Origin: Nocardioides sp. Soil797
GTDB taxonomy: Bacteria > Actinomycetota > Actinomycetes > Propionibacteriales > Nocardioidaceae
DNA length: 64,000 nt
Direction: 5' to 3'
Assembly (NCBI GenBank): GCA_001429555.1
Contig: LMSR01000018.1
Location: forward strand, 299,968 to 363,967
Shown here one piece after another: positions 51,606 through 60,265 of this stretch; position 1 is the stretch's first letter; each line of letters begins with the position of its first letter. Both the position numbers and the translations under genes were made by a program. Under the pieces are notes generated by a model, which saw only the letters and a list, made by a program, of their open reading frames with translations, searched no databases and was not told the DNA's origin.

Positions 51606-52484
51606 GTGCGCATCGACCTCCACACGCATTCACGCGTCAGCGACGGCACCCAGGCACCGGCCGAGGTGATCCGCCAGGCTGCTGCCCAGGGGCTCGACGT
51701 GGTGGCCCTCACTGACCACGACACCACCGAGGGCTGGGCGGAAGCGGGCACGGCCGCGGTCGAGGTCGGCATCACGTTGGTGCGCGGACTGGAGATCAGC
51801 ACCAAGCACAACGGGCAGGGTGTTCACCTGCTCGGCTATCTTCCCGACCCGACCCACGAACCACTGGTGGCCGGACTCCGCAAGATCCTGGACGGGCGCA
51901 ACTCCAGGATCCCGGCAATCCTCGAGCGCCTCAACGAGCTCGGCATCGCGATCCACGCCGACGACGTACGACGGGTGGCCGGCGCAGCCGCGGCCACCGG
52001 ACGACCCCATGTGGCCGACGCACTGGTGGCCCTCGGTGTCGTCCGCGACCGCGAACAGGCCTTCGACGAGCTGCTCAGCCCCGGCCGGCCGGCGTACGTC
52101 AACCGCTACGCCGCGCCGCTGGTGGAGATGATCAGGATTCTCGGCGAGGCCGGCGGGGTCGCCGTCCTCGCCCACCCGTGGGGCCGACACGCTCCCTCCG
52201 GGATGACGGTCGACGACATCGCCGGGCTCCAGGAGGTGGGCCTGATCGGACTCGAGGTCGACCACCAGGACCACGACCCGGAGGCCAGGCGAGCGCTGGC
52301 CGCCATTGCCGACGACCTCGACCTGGTGCGCACCGGGTCCAGTGACTATCACGGAACCGGGAAGAAGGACCACGAACTCGGCTGCAACACCACCGAGCCC
52401 GAGCAGTTCGAGCGGCTGCTCTCGCTCGCCGCCGATGCCGCAGCCCGGAGCCGCCGAACGGTCCCGGAGGTCGTGGTTCCGTGA
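51606..52484 (+). CDS. PHP-domain phosphoesterase
   Basis: 292 aa from GTG 51606. PHP metal motifs: RIDLHTHSRVSDG (H7, H9), ALTDHDTTEGW (acidic/His pair), GVAVLAHPWGRH and SSDYHGTG. These match the YciV/RNase AM-like and histidinol phosphatase-like group, which hydrolyses phosphoesters such as 3',5'-bisphosphonucleotides. A role in RNA or nucleotide turnover is an inference from that family. Position after DUF6758 is conserved in actinobacteria. Confidence 0.88.
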   Translation: MRIDLHTHSRVSDGTQAPAEVIRQAAAQGLDVVALTDHDTTEGWAEAGTAAVEVGITLVRGLEISTKHNGQGVHLLGYLPDPTHEPLVAGLRKILDGRNSRIPAILERLNELGIAIHADDVRRVAGAAAATGRPHVADALVALGVVRDREQAFDELLSPGRPAYVNRYAAPLVEMIRILGEAGGVAVLAHPWGRHAPSGMTVDDIAGLQEVGLIGLEVDHQDHDPEARRALAAIADDLDLVRTGSSDYHGTGKKDHELGCNTTEPEQFERLLSLAADAAARSRRTVPEVVVP

Positions 52485-52593
52485 CACGGGGGCGGCCCCG
52501 GGTCCCCCCGGGCGAGCGCGTGGGGAACGACTCGTGCCCGGATGGGCGACTCATGTGCGGATCTGGACCGCCAGTCAGGCATGATTGGGACCG

Positions 52594-53373
52594 ATGACCA
52601 CCACAACGCTCGCGATCGCCAACCAGAAGGGCGGCGTCGCCAAGACGACCACTGTCGCATCTCTCGGTGCGGCCCTGGCCGAGCTGGGTCACAAGGTGCT
52701 CCTCGTCGACCTCGACCCGCAGGCATGCCTGACCTTCTCCCTGGGCATCGACCCGGAAGACCTCGAGCTCTCCGTGCACCATGTGCTGACCAAGGGGCTC
52801 GATCCGACCGAGGTCATCATCGAGACCGACGACGGCGTCGACCTGCTGCCGGCGACGATCGAGCTTGCCCGGGCCGAGGCGGACCTGCTGACCCGCACCG
52901 GACGCGAACACGTCATCAAGGGCGCCCTCGAGGACCTCGAGGAGTCCGGCGCCGGCTACGACTGGGTGTTGTTGGACTGCCCACCCTCGTTGGGCGTCCT
53001 CACGGTGGCGGCGCTGACCGCTGCGCAGGCCGTGGTGATCCCGCTGCAGTGCGAGACCCTGTCGCACCGCGGTGTCGGCCAGCTGCTCGACACGGTGCAT
53101 GACGTACGCAAGTTCACCAATCGCAAGCTCAAGGTCTGGGGCGTGCTGCCCACGCTCTTCGACGGGCGCACCAATCACTCGCGAACCGTCCTCGAGACGA
53201 TCTCCGACACCTACGACCTCGACGTCATCGAGCCACCGATCCCGAAGACCATCAAGTTCGCCGAAGCGCCGGCCGCCGGCCGCTCCATCCTCGCGACCAG
53301 CCGCAGCAACAAGGGGGCGCAGGCCTACCGTGAGGTCGCCGCCAACCTGGTCAAGCGCCGCGGGAGGAAGTGA
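52594..53373 (+). CDS. ParA/Soj-like ATPase (Rv3213c-type)
   Basis: 259 aa from ATG 52594. Deviant Walker A KGGVAKTTTVASLGAAL (residues 11-27), VLLVDLDPQACLT (A' box) and YDWVLLDCPPSLG (Walker B). No ParB or parS is adjacent, so this is the second, orphan ParA of actinobacteria rather than the chromosome partition one. It may position an envelope or division component. The L,D-transpeptidase gene follows 7 bp later. Confidence 0.88.
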   Translation: MTTTTLAIANQKGGVAKTTTVASLGAALAELGHKVLLVDLDPQACLTFSLGIDPEDLELSVHHVLTKGLDPTEVIIETDDGVDLLPATIELARAEADLLTRTGREHVIKGALEDLEESGAGYDWVLLDCPPSLGVLTVAALTAAQAVVIPLQCETLSHRGVGQLLDTVHDVRKFTNRKLKVWGVLPTLFDGRTNHSRTVLETISDTYDLDVIEPPIPKTIKFAEAPAAGRSILATSRSNKGAQAYREVAANLVKRRGRK

Positions 53374-53380
53374 CCACCGC

Positions 53381-54088
53381 ATGAGTCGTCATCGTTCGCA
53401 GTCGATCCGGCCACGCTACGGCCGGATCGCGGCGGTGTGTGCCTCGAGCGTGGTCACGCTCACCGCCGTCCTGGGTGGCATCGGCGTCCTGCCCACGGGC
53501 GGGCAGGACGCGTCCGCGGTCACCGCGTCGCTGACCGTCCCGCTCGCGGGCCCCGACGGTGTGGCCGACAACGGTGCGGACGACACTGCCAGGAACAGCG
53601 CCGCCGACGACCGCGCCTCAAGGGGTGCCCAGTCGGCGAAGGGCCCCAAGGGCACCGCTGATCCGGAGGTCATCTCGGCCAGTCCCGACGTGGCTCCCGC
53701 CGAGTCGGGGGACGGCAAGCGAGTCGTGTTCAGCCAGGAGGACCAGCGGGTCTGGCTGGTCGACGACGACAACGACGTCGAGCGCAGCTACCTGGTCTCC
53801 GGGAGCGTCTACGACAACCTCGACCCCGGCACCTACGCCGTGTTCTCGCGCTCCGAGAAGGCCTGGGGGATCGACGACTCCGGCACGATGAACTGGTTCG
53901 TCCGCTTCGCCCACGGGCCGAACGCCGCGATCGGCTTCCACGACATTCCGGTCGACGACGGGCAGCAGGTGCAGACCCGGGCCGAGCTCGGCAGCCCGCA
54001 GTCACACGGTTGCATCCGTCAGCGCACCGCGGACGCCCTGGCGTTGTGGGACTTCGCCCCGATCGGCACGACCGTCGTCGTGATCTGA
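53381..54088 (+). CDS. L,D-transpeptidase (YkuD) family protein
   Basis: 235 aa from ATG 53381. One membrane or signal segment (about 18-42, IAAVCASSVVTLTAVLGGIGVLP), a Thr/Ala-rich stalk to about 115, and a compact catalytic domain with the YkuD signature FHDIP...SPQSHGCIRQ. The nucleophile is Cys211 and the preceding His is in the same motif. Such enzymes make 3-3 crosslinks in peptidoglycan. The domain is short compared with mycobacterial LdtMt2 and lacks an Ig-like module. Confidence 0.85.
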   Translation: MSRHRSQSIRPRYGRIAAVCASSVVTLTAVLGGIGVLPTGGQDASAVTASLTVPLAGPDGVADNGADDTARNSAADDRASRGAQSAKGPKGTADPEVISASPDVAPAESGDGKRVVFSQEDQRVWLVDDDNDVERSYLVSGSVYDNLDPGTYAVFSRSEKAWGIDDSGTMNWFVRFAHGPNAAIGFHDIPVDDGQQVQTRAELGSPQSHGCIRQRTADALALWDFAPIGTTVVVI

Positions 54089-54114
54089 CGCATCCCATCG
54101 CCGCCGGCGCAGTG

Positions 54115-54213
54115 TCGCGCGGTGTCCTGCGGACCGGCTGCCGGGCCGAGCCGGGCGCAGGACGTACGACGCAGTGTCTCGCGCGGTGTCCTGCGGACCG
54201 GCTGCCGGGCCGA
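54115..54213. repeat. 35-bp direct repeats in a convergent gene gap
   Basis: A 35-bp sequence starting TCGCGCGGTGTCCTGCGGAC is repeated exactly at 54115-54149 and 54179-54213, 29 bp apart. GTCCTGC (54124-54130) can pair with GCAGGAC (54157-54163), forming a hairpin around the first copy. The joining sequence GGACGTACGACGC matches the intergenic repeat near 16490. They fill the gap between the L,D-transpeptidase and the DEAD-box helicase, where no gene was found. Confidence 0.7.
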
Positions 54214-54237
54214 CCGCGGTTCGGAGCAGGCGACGGG

Positions 54238-55698
54238 TCAGTCGGCCTTGGTGGTGTTCGCGGCCACCGTCTCGCCGTTGCGGGTCCGGCGACGGTTGCG
54301 GTTGCGGTTGCGACGGGGAGCCTCGGTGGCCTTCTCGCCACCCTGGCCACCCGAACGGCCCTCGCCGCGCCGACGGTCGTTGCCGTGGCCCTGGCCGGAG
54401 GGCTTGCGCTCGACCGGTGCCGGGTCCTTGATGCGACCCTTCGTGCCGGCCGGGATGCCCTGGTCGTGGTAGAGGTGCTCGGAGGTCGAGTAGGTCTCCT
54501 GGGGCTCGTCGAAGGGCAGGCCGAGGGTCTTGTTGATGACCTTCCAGCGGGTCAGGTCCGCCCAGTCCACGAAGGTGATCGCGGTGCCGGTGGCACCCGC
54601 GCGGCCCGTGCGGCCGATGCGGTGCACGTAGGTCTTGTCGTCCTCGGGGCAGGTGTAGTTGATGACGTGGGAGACGCCGGCGACATCGATGCCGCGGGCG
54701 GCGACGTCGGTGGCGACCAGAACCTTGATCTTGTCCTCGCGGAACTTGGCCATCGCCTTCTCGCGGGACGTCTGCTGCATGTCGCCGTGGAGCGGGCTGG
54801 CGTTGAAGCCGCGCTCGGTCAGGTCGTCGGCGATCCGCTGCGACTGGCGCTTGGTGCGGGTGAAGACGATGACCTTGTCGGCGTCGTCGGCCTGCAGGAC
54901 CCGCCCGATGATCTCCGGCTTGTCGAGGTCGTGGGCCTGGTAGATGAACTGGGCGGTGGCCGGGACCGTCTGCTCGTCGGTCGAGGACTCCGCGCGAATG
55001 TTCATCGGGTGACGCATGTGGGTGCGGGCCAGGGCGATGATCGCGGCCGGCATGGTGGCCGAGAACAGCATGGTCTGACGGGTCTCGGGCGTCATCGCGA
55101 GCAGCTTGTTGACGTCGGGGAGGAACCCGAGGTCGAGCATCTCGTCGGCCTCGTCGAGCACCACGGACTTCACGTGGGAGAGGTCGAGGGCCCTGCGGTT
55201 GGCCAGGTCGAGCAGGCGACCCGGGGTGCCGACGACCACGTCGACGCCCGACTTGAGGGCGTCGAGCTGGGGGTCGTAGCCGACGCCACCGTAGACGGTC
55301 AGCACGCGGATGCCGCGGTCGGAACCGGCCAGGTGGAGGTCGTTGGAGACCTGGAGAGCGAGCTCGCGGGTCGGGGCCACGATGAGGGCCTGGGGCTTGC
55401 CCTGGGCCATCTCGGCGTAGTCGGCGTCGTGGGCGGCGACGGTGCGCTGCAGGATCGGGATGCCGAAGGCGAGGGTCTTGCCGGTGCCGGTGCGCGCCTG
55501 GCCGATCAGGTCGGTGCCGAGGAGGGCGACCGAGAGGGTCATCTCCTGGATCGGGAAGGGCTCCGTGATGCCGGCGCGCTCGAGGGCGTCGGCGATCTCG
55601 GGCAGGACGCCAAGTTCTCTGAAGGTGGTCAAGTTGTGGATCTTTTCCGTGAGTAGGTCTGTGCGGCCGACTCCGGAAGGCGGATCTGCCGCGCACAT
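54238..55698 (-). CDS. DEAD-box RNA helicase (RhlE-like)
   Basis: 486 aa from ATG 55698, which has only a weak ribosome site. Q motif and Walker A: FPIQEMTLSVALLGTDLIGQARTGTGKT; Ib/GG: TVYGGVGYDPQ and VGTPGRLLDL; motif II VLDEADEM; III SATMP; V VATDVAARGIDV; VI HRIGRTGRAG. The C-terminal about 100 residues are basic and Gly/Arg-rich (RNRNRNRRRTRN), suiting RNA binding. The Rv3211 (RhlE) position is conserved. It unwinds RNA in ribosome assembly or decay. Confidence 0.9.
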   Translation of the reverse strand: MCAADPPSGVGRTDLLTEKIHNLTTFRELGVLPEIADALERAGITEPFPIQEMTLSVALLGTDLIGQARTGTGKTLAFGIPILQRTVAAHDADYAEMAQGKPQALIVAPTRELALQVSNDLHLAGSDRGIRVLTVYGGVGYDPQLDALKSGVDVVVGTPGRLLDLANRRALDLSHVKSVVLDEADEMLDLGFLPDVNKLLAMTPETRQTMLFSATMPAAIIALARTHMRHPMNIRAESSTDEQTVPATAQFIYQAHDLDKPEIIGRVLQADDADKVIVFTRTKRQSQRIADDLTERGFNASPLHGDMQQTSREKAMAKFREDKIKVLVATDVAARGIDVAGVSHVINYTCPEDDKTYVHRIGRTGRAGATGTAITFVDWADLTRWKVINKTLGLPFDEPQETYSTSEHLYHDQGIPAGTKGRIKDPAPVERKPSGQGHGNDRRRGEGRSGGQGGEKATEAPRRNRNRNRRRTRNGETVAANTTKAD

Positions 55699-55808
55699 GC
55701 GCCGGCACCCACATGGCTTGCCGGAGATTCCGGCGGAGGTGCCGAGGAAGGGGCACGAGACGGGCTCGCGCCACGCAATGACACTCAGTCTATCGGTACG
55801 CTGCAGCC

Positions 55809-56522
55809 ATGACTGAATCCCCGACCGATGGGTCGACCGATGGGCAGGGCGTTGCCTTCGACGATCCTTCGTACCGTGCTGCCGTGGTCGACCTTCTCGC
55901 GGTGATCGCCTACGGCGAGATCTCGGCGTTCGAGCGCCTGGCCGAGGATGCCAAGCTGGCGCCGTCCCTGGAGGACAAGGTCGCACTGGCCACGATGGCC
56001 GCAGCGGAGTTCGAGAACGTGACCCGACTCCGGGCCCGTCTCGAGTCGCTCGGTGCCGATCCGTTCGAGGCGATGAAGCCGTTCCGGCCGGCAATCGACA
56101 ACTTCCACGCACACACCTCGCCGTCGAACTGGCTCGAGGGGCTGGTCAAGGCGTACGTCGGTGACGGCCTCGCTCGCGACTTCTATGCCGAGATCGCCGC
56201 CTTCGTCGACGTCGAGACCCGCGACCTGATCCTGACTGCCCTCGAGCGCACCACCCACAGTGAGTTCGTCGTCGAACGCGTTCGCGAGGGCATCGCCGCC
56301 GACCACCGCATCGGCGGACCGTTGGCCCTGTGGGGTCGTCGCCTGATGGGGGAGGCGCTGTCCCAGGCCCAGCGGGTGGCCGCCGAGCGCGATGCCCTCT
56401 CCGCCCTGTTGGCCGGGGGAGTGGACCGCCCCGGGATGGACCTGGCCGCGATCGGTCGGATGTTCAACCGGCTCACCGAACGCCACGCCACCCGCATGGA
56501 GGACCTCGGCCTCGCCCACTGA
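55809..56522 (+). CDS. Ferritin-like (MiaE/tRNA-hydroxylase-type) protein, Rv3210c-like
   Basis: 237 aa. The four-helix-bundle pattern AVVDLLAVIAYGEISAFERLAEDA, KVALATMAAAEFENVTRLRARL, NWLEGLVKAYVGDGLARDFYAEIAAFVD and ERTTHSEFVVERVREGIAA matches the ferritin-like fold with E/ExxH-type metal ligands. Relatives include MiaE tRNA hydroxylases, but substrate assignment is unsafe. Divergent from the DEAD-box helicase with 110 bp between, the Rv3210c-Rv3211 arrangement. Confidence 0.8.
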   Translation: MTESPTDGSTDGQGVAFDDPSYRAAVVDLLAVIAYGEISAFERLAEDAKLAPSLEDKVALATMAAAEFENVTRLRARLESLGADPFEAMKPFRPAIDNFHAHTSPSNWLEGLVKAYVGDGLARDFYAEIAAFVDVETRDLILTALERTTHSEFVVERVREGIAADHRIGGPLALWGRRLMGEALSQAQRVAAERDALSALLAGGVDRPGMDLAAIGRMFNRLTERHATRMEDLGLAH

Positions 56523-56579
56523 CCCGCCAACCTCCGACGGGTCAGGCGGCGCCGGTGGTGAACGTCACTCGTCAGGTAT

Positions 56580-56608
56580 TTGCTTGATGAAATCAACGGG
56601 TATCTAAT
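56580..56608 (+). promoter_or_regulatory. Candidate promoter with MarR-type operator
   Basis: TTGCTT (56580-56585) and TCTAAT (56603-56608) are 17 bp apart and fit a -35/-10 pair. TTGAT (56584-56588), spacer GAA, ATCAA (56592-56596) form a perfect dyad between them. A start near 56615 would coincide with the MarR ATG at 56616, suggesting a leaderless, autorepressed transcript. Confidence 0.5.
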
Positions 56609-56615
56609 AGTTGGC

Positions 56616-57140
56616 ATGGTCAATCAATCCTCGACGCGGGACGACAAGTCGGCACACACCGTCGCCTTCGAGGAGTTCGCGGGCAGCCTCTTCCGGTTCA
56701 CCCGCACCATCCGCTCGACCTCGGGGCTGTGGGTGCAACTGCCGGGTGAGCTCAAGCGCTCGGACGTGACGATCCTGCGCACGCTCTCGGAGCACGGAGA
56801 GTGTCGTCCCGGCTTCATCGCCGAGGCCCTCGGGGTCGGGCCGTCGGTGATCAGCCGTCAGCTGGTCACCCTCGACGAGCAGGCGCTCGTCGTACGCCGT
56901 CGTGACCCCGAGGACGGCCGGGCCGAGCTGATCGCGCTGACCCCGACCGGGCGGGAACGCCTCGACACCATGCGCCGGGCCTATGTCTCCGGCATGCAGG
57001 AACACTTCGCCGACTGGGACGAGGCCAAGGTCTACGAGGCCGCCGCGATCCTGGAGGAGATCTCCGACCACATCGCCCCGGCCCTGGGCCGTGACGGCAG
57101 TCGCACCACGAACCAGATCAACGAGAAGGAACACGCATGA
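56616..57140 (+). CDS. MarR-family transcriptional regulator
   Basis: 174 aa from ATG 56616. A winged helix covers about residues 45-115: SDVTILRTLSEHGECRPGFIAEALGVGPSVISRQLVTLDEQALVVRRRDPEDGRAELIALTPTGRERL. Helices at both ends serve dimerisation. The gene overlaps a DHA2-type efflux gene by 4 bp (ATGA), so it likely represses its own operon and is released by the exported compound. Confidence 0.88.
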   Translation: MVNQSSTRDDKSAHTVAFEEFAGSLFRFTRTIRSTSGLWVQLPGELKRSDVTILRTLSEHGECRPGFIAEALGVGPSVISRQLVTLDEQALVVRRRDPEDGRAELIALTPTGRERLDTMRRAYVSGMQEHFADWDEAKVYEAAAILEEISDHIAPALGRDGSRTTNQINEKEHA

Positions 57141-58702
57141 CCAACCCGCCCGCTCATGACGAGCCGAACCTGAGCCAGAAGGAGATCCTCGAGGTCCTTG
57201 CCGGCCTGCTGTCGATGCTCTTCGTGGCCATGGTCAGCTCGACCATCGTGAGCACCGCGTTGCCCACGATCATCGGCGACCTGCACGGCAACCAGACCCA
57301 GTACACCTGGGTCGTCACCATCACCTTGCTGATGATGACCGTCTCCAGCCCGATGTGGTCGAAGCTGTCGGACCTCTTCGACAAGAAGCTGCTGGTGCAG
57401 ATCGCCGGGGGGATCTTCCTGGTCGGCTCCATGGTCGCCGGCTTTGCCGACACCGTGCCCCAGCTGCTCGGTGCGCGGGGCCTGCAGGGGTTGGGCGTCG
57501 GTGGCCTGATGGCGCTGGCCCAGGCCATCCTCGGCTCGATCATTCCCCCGCGCGAGCGGGGTCGCTACAGCGGCTACATGGCGGCCACCATGGCCGTGGC
57601 CACGGTCTCCGGACCGCTCCTGGGCGGCCTGCTCGTCGACACCGTCGGGTGGCGTTGGTGCTTCTGGGCCGCGGTGCCGATCTCGCTGGTCGGTCTCGGC
57701 ATGCTGCAGAAGTTCCTCCACCTCGACAGCGTGCGTCGCGAGGTGAAGATCGACTGGTGGGGTGCGGTGCTGATCGCGATCGCGGCCAGCCTGCCGCTGG
57801 TGTGGGTCTCCTTCGCCGGTCGCGAGTACGACTGGGCCTCCCTCGAGACGGCGTACCTCCTGGTACCCGCGGCACTGGCCGTGGTCGGCCTGGTCTTCGT
57901 GGAGCGCAGCCACCCCGAGCCCCTGATCCCGCCGAAGATCCTGCTCGAGAAGACCACCATCCTGGCGATCGTGGCCAGCATCGCGGTCGGCATCGCCCAG
58001 TTCGGCACGTCGGTGTTCCTGAGCCAGTTCTTCCAGGTCGCCCAGGGGTTCTCGCCCACGGAGGCCGGCCTGCTGATGCTGCCCCTCATCTTCGGCAGCA
58101 TGATCGGTGCGACCATGTCCGGTCAGTGGATCACCCGCACCGGCATCTGGAAGCCGATCATGCTGATCGGCACCGTCGTCCTGATCGGTGGCCTGATGCT
58201 GATGGGTGTGACGGATCACTCCACACCGGTGTGGCACCTGAGTGCGTTCATGATCCTGATGGGCCTTGGCCAGGGCTGCCTGATGCAGAACCTGGTGCTC
58301 GTCGTGCAGAACACCGTCGACGTCCGCGACATCGGCGCGGCCAGCGGTGTGGTCAGCTTCTTCCGCTCGCTCGGTGGCACCGTGGGCATCGCGGTGCTCG
58401 GTGCGATCCTGACCAACCGGGTCAGCGACCACATCGCCAGCGGGCTGCAGGCCAAGGGGCTGCCAGTGCCCGATGACGCCACCGGCGGCGGCAACCTCGA
58501 CCTCGACAAGGTCCCCGAGCCGTTCCTGACCATCATCCGGCATGCGTACGGCGACAGCACCGGCTACATCTTCGTGGTCGCGGGTGCGCTCACCGTGATC
58601 TCGCTGGTCGCGATCTGGTTGATGCCGGAGACCGAGCTGCGGACGACGGTGCGCAAGGTCGAGAAGGAGGATCCGCTCGGGCTCGAGAGCGCCATCGACT
58701 GA
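57137..58702 (+). CDS. EmrB/QacA-type MFS multidrug exporter (DHA2)
   Basis: 521 aa with about fourteen membrane segments. Signatures: MFVAMVSSTIVSTALPTII at helix 1, QTQYTWVVTITLLMMTVSSPMWSKLSDLFDKK (motif A) and GLQGLGVGGLMALAQAILGSIIPPRERGRYSGYM. The 14-helix layout and long central loop put it in the EmrB/QacA family, which pumps cationic or hydrophobic drugs using the proton gradient. It is coupled to the MarR gene. Confidence 0.9.
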   Translation: MTNPPAHDEPNLSQKEILEVLAGLLSMLFVAMVSSTIVSTALPTIIGDLHGNQTQYTWVVTITLLMMTVSSPMWSKLSDLFDKKLLVQIAGGIFLVGSMVAGFADTVPQLLGARGLQGLGVGGLMALAQAILGSIIPPRERGRYSGYMAATMAVATVSGPLLGGLLVDTVGWRWCFWAAVPISLVGLGMLQKFLHLDSVRREVKIDWWGAVLIAIAASLPLVWVSFAGREYDWASLETAYLLVPAALAVVGLVFVERSHPEPLIPPKILLEKTTILAIVASIAVGIAQFGTSVFLSQFFQVAQGFSPTEAGLLMLPLIFGSMIGATMSGQWITRTGIWKPIMLIGTVVLIGGLMLMGVTDHSTPVWHLSAFMILMGLGQGCLMQNLVLVVQNTVDVRDIGAASGVVSFFRSLGGTVGIAVLGAILTNRVSDHIASGLQAKGLPVPDDATGGGNLDLDKVPEPFLTIIRHAYGDSTGYIFVVAGALTVISLVAIWLMPETELRTTVRKVEKEDPLGLESAID

Positions 58703-58741
58703 CCCCACCAGAGCTCACCCATGGGTGCACGAAGCGTCAGC

Positions 58742-58835
58742 CGTACGTCGACCCGAGGCCGCGACCCGTCGACGTACGCCGCGATGTGTCGGTCGTGACG
58801 CAGCGAGGCCCCGCCGTGGATTCCACGGCGGGGCC
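58742..58835. terminator. Two hairpins between convergent genes
   Basis: CGTACGTCGAC (58742-58752) pairs perfectly with GTCGACGTACG (58768-58778). GGCCCCGCCGTGGA (58807-58820) pairs with TCCACGGCGGGGCC (58822-58835), a 14-bp stem with a very small loop. They lie between the EmrB stop (58702) and the GlsB-like stop (58861). GACGTACGCCGCGATGTGTC after the first hairpin resembles the repeats near 16490 and 54162. Confidence 0.65.
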
Positions 58836-58860
58836 ATTCGTGCTCAGTGGGCGGGCGGCG

Positions 58861-59127
58861 TCAGTCGCGTCGGCTGGTGAGGGTTGCCGCGATCATCACC
58901 AGGATCGCGGCCGTGGCGATCTGCCAACCGTGCCGCCACCAGTCGAAACCGGGGGGCGCCTCGCCGAAGATCTGGGTGTAGGCCCAGGTGCCGATCAGCA
59001 CCCCACCGATGCCACAGATGACGGTCAGCCACAGGGGGATGTTGTCCCGATTGCCGGGGGCCACCATCTTGCCCAGCGCGCCGATGACCGTGCCGCCGAC
59101 CAGTGCCCACAAGATGTCGATGACCAT
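58861..59127 (-). CDS. GlsB/YeaQ/YmgE-type small membrane protein
   Basis: 88 aa. Three short hydrophobic segments (about 2-20, 32-48, 65-82) with the family pattern ILWALVGGTVIGALGKMVAPG and WLTVICGIGGVLIGTWAYTQIF. Family members respond to stress; the function is unclear. Separated from DUF3107 by 31 bp in the same direction. Confidence 0.85.
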   Translation of the reverse strand: MVIDILWALVGGTVIGALGKMVAPGNRDNIPLWLTVICGIGGVLIGTWAYTQIFGEAPPGFDWWRHGWQIATAAILVMIAATLTSRRD

Positions 59128-59158
59128 GGGTGTCCTTTCGGGTGACGACCGTCAGGGC

Positions 59159-59380
59159 TCAGGAGCGGAAGCCGACCTGACCTGCGGCGCCGGTGCCGAC
59201 CTCGACGAAGGCGATGCGCTGGGACGGGACCAGGACGCGTCGGCCCTTGGTGTCGGTGAAGGAGACCAGGCCGTCCGAGGCCAGGGCCTCGGCGACTGCC
59301 TTCTCGACGCCGTCAGCGTCGAGGTCGACCTCGACGACGAGCTCTCGGGGGGCCTGCTGGATTCCGATCTTGACCTCCAT
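59159..59380 (-). CDS. DUF3107 family protein
   Basis: 73 aa. The pattern VKIGIQQAPRELVVEVDLDADGVEKAV, then GLVSFTDTKGRRVLVPSQRIAFVEVG, matches DUF3107 (Rv3208A/TB9.4 type). It is soluble and small, likely a dimer, with function unknown. It lies between a TetR gene and the GlsB-like gene, in the conserved order. Confidence 0.9.
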   Translation of the reverse strand: MEVKIGIQQAPRELVVEVDLDADGVEKAVAEALASDGLVSFTDTKGRRVLVPSQRIAFVEVGTGAAGQVGFRS

Positions 59381-59422
59381 GTGGGGGCCGTCCTCTCTGT
59401 TCGGTGGTGTGAAGAAGTGGTT

Positions 59423-60004
59423 TCAGTCCGTCAGCGGATAGCCGCGGATGCCGCGCCAGGCCAGACCGGCGATCAGGTTCGCGGCGTCGTTGCGGCTGAT
59501 GCTGGAGGAGTCGTTGAGCCAGTAGCGGGCGCTGACCTGGGCCATGCCGACCAACGACACGGCGAGCAGGTGTGAGGCCTCGGCCGGCAGGCCGGTGTCG
59601 TCCTCGATGACGTCGGCGATCATCGCGGCGCACTCCTGGGTGACCCGCTCGACGTGGCCGCGGACGGCCGGCTCGTTGTTGAGGTCGGACTCGAAGACCA
59701 GGCGGAAGGCGCCCGTCTCGGAGGCGACGTAGTCATAGAACACCGTTATCGTCGCGGCGACCCGGAGCTTGTTGTCGTCGGTGGACTCCAGGGCCACACG
59801 GGCGTTGGAGATGATCGTGTCGCACGCGTTGTCGAGCAGGGCGAGGTAGAGGTCGAGCTTGCCGGGGAAGTGCTGGTAGAGCACGGGCTTCGACACGCCT
59901 GCGCGCTCGGCGATGTCATCCATGGCGGCGGAGTGGTATCCGTGTGCCACGAACACCTCCAGCGCAGCCTCGAGCAGCTGCGCGCGGCGTGCCTTGCGAG
60001 GCAT
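59423..60004 (-). CDS. TetR-family transcriptional regulator
   Basis: 193 aa from ATG 60004 with GAGGTGGG upstream. HTH: AQLLEAALEVFVAHGYHSAAMDDIAERAGVSKPVLYQHFPGKLDLYLALL, residues about 8-57. The C-terminal ligand-binding domain is helical (FDYVASETGAFRLVFESDLNN...WRGIRGYPLTD). It matches Rv3208, near DUF3107 and moeZ. The ligand is unknown. It may act on the shared 210-bp region to the moeZ gene. Confidence 0.88.
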   Translation of the reverse strand: MPRKARRAQLLEAALEVFVAHGYHSAAMDDIAERAGVSKPVLYQHFPGKLDLYLALLDNACDTIISNARVALESTDDNKLRVAATITVFYDYVASETGAFRLVFESDLNNEPAVRGHVERVTQECAAMIADVIEDDTGLPAEASHLLAVSLVGMAQVSARYWLNDSSSISRNDAANLIAGLAWRGIRGYPLTD

Positions 60005-60213
60005 GCGCCCACCTCGCGGGCGAAGCTCGCCCAGTTCGTCCTGCCCACCGCTCAACGCGTGCTCCCATCATGATCCTGATCCGGCTTGGCAGCCTACCTG
60101 TCCGGACGGATGGACCCCGCCGCGCCCGGGTGATCAGGAGTGTCTGATTCGTGGCCGTCCGGATGACGGGACGTCGGGCCCAGGTGTTGGGACGCCGCGG
60201 GAACAATGGACCT

Positions 60214-60236
60214 GGTGACGGTGTTCCACCGTGACC
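60214..60236 (+). promoter_or_regulatory. Palindromic leader element before moeZ
   Basis: GGTGACGGTG (60214-60223) pairs with CACCGTGACC (60227-60236) with one mismatch and a TTC loop. It lies about 30 bp before the moeZ start, downstream of the TetR divergent region, and could be an operator or an RNA hairpin near the ribosome site. Confidence 0.4.
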
Positions 60237-60265
60237 AGACCAAGCAGCCGCTGAGGAGAACTCCC

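Noticed and set aside
54115..54213. Insertion-sequence ends or miniature transposon
   Set aside because: The copies are direct, not inverted, and no transposase or target duplication was seen.
60005..60055. TTG start for the TetR gene
   Set aside because: ATG 60004 has a good GAGGTGGG ribosome site; the TTG extension does not.
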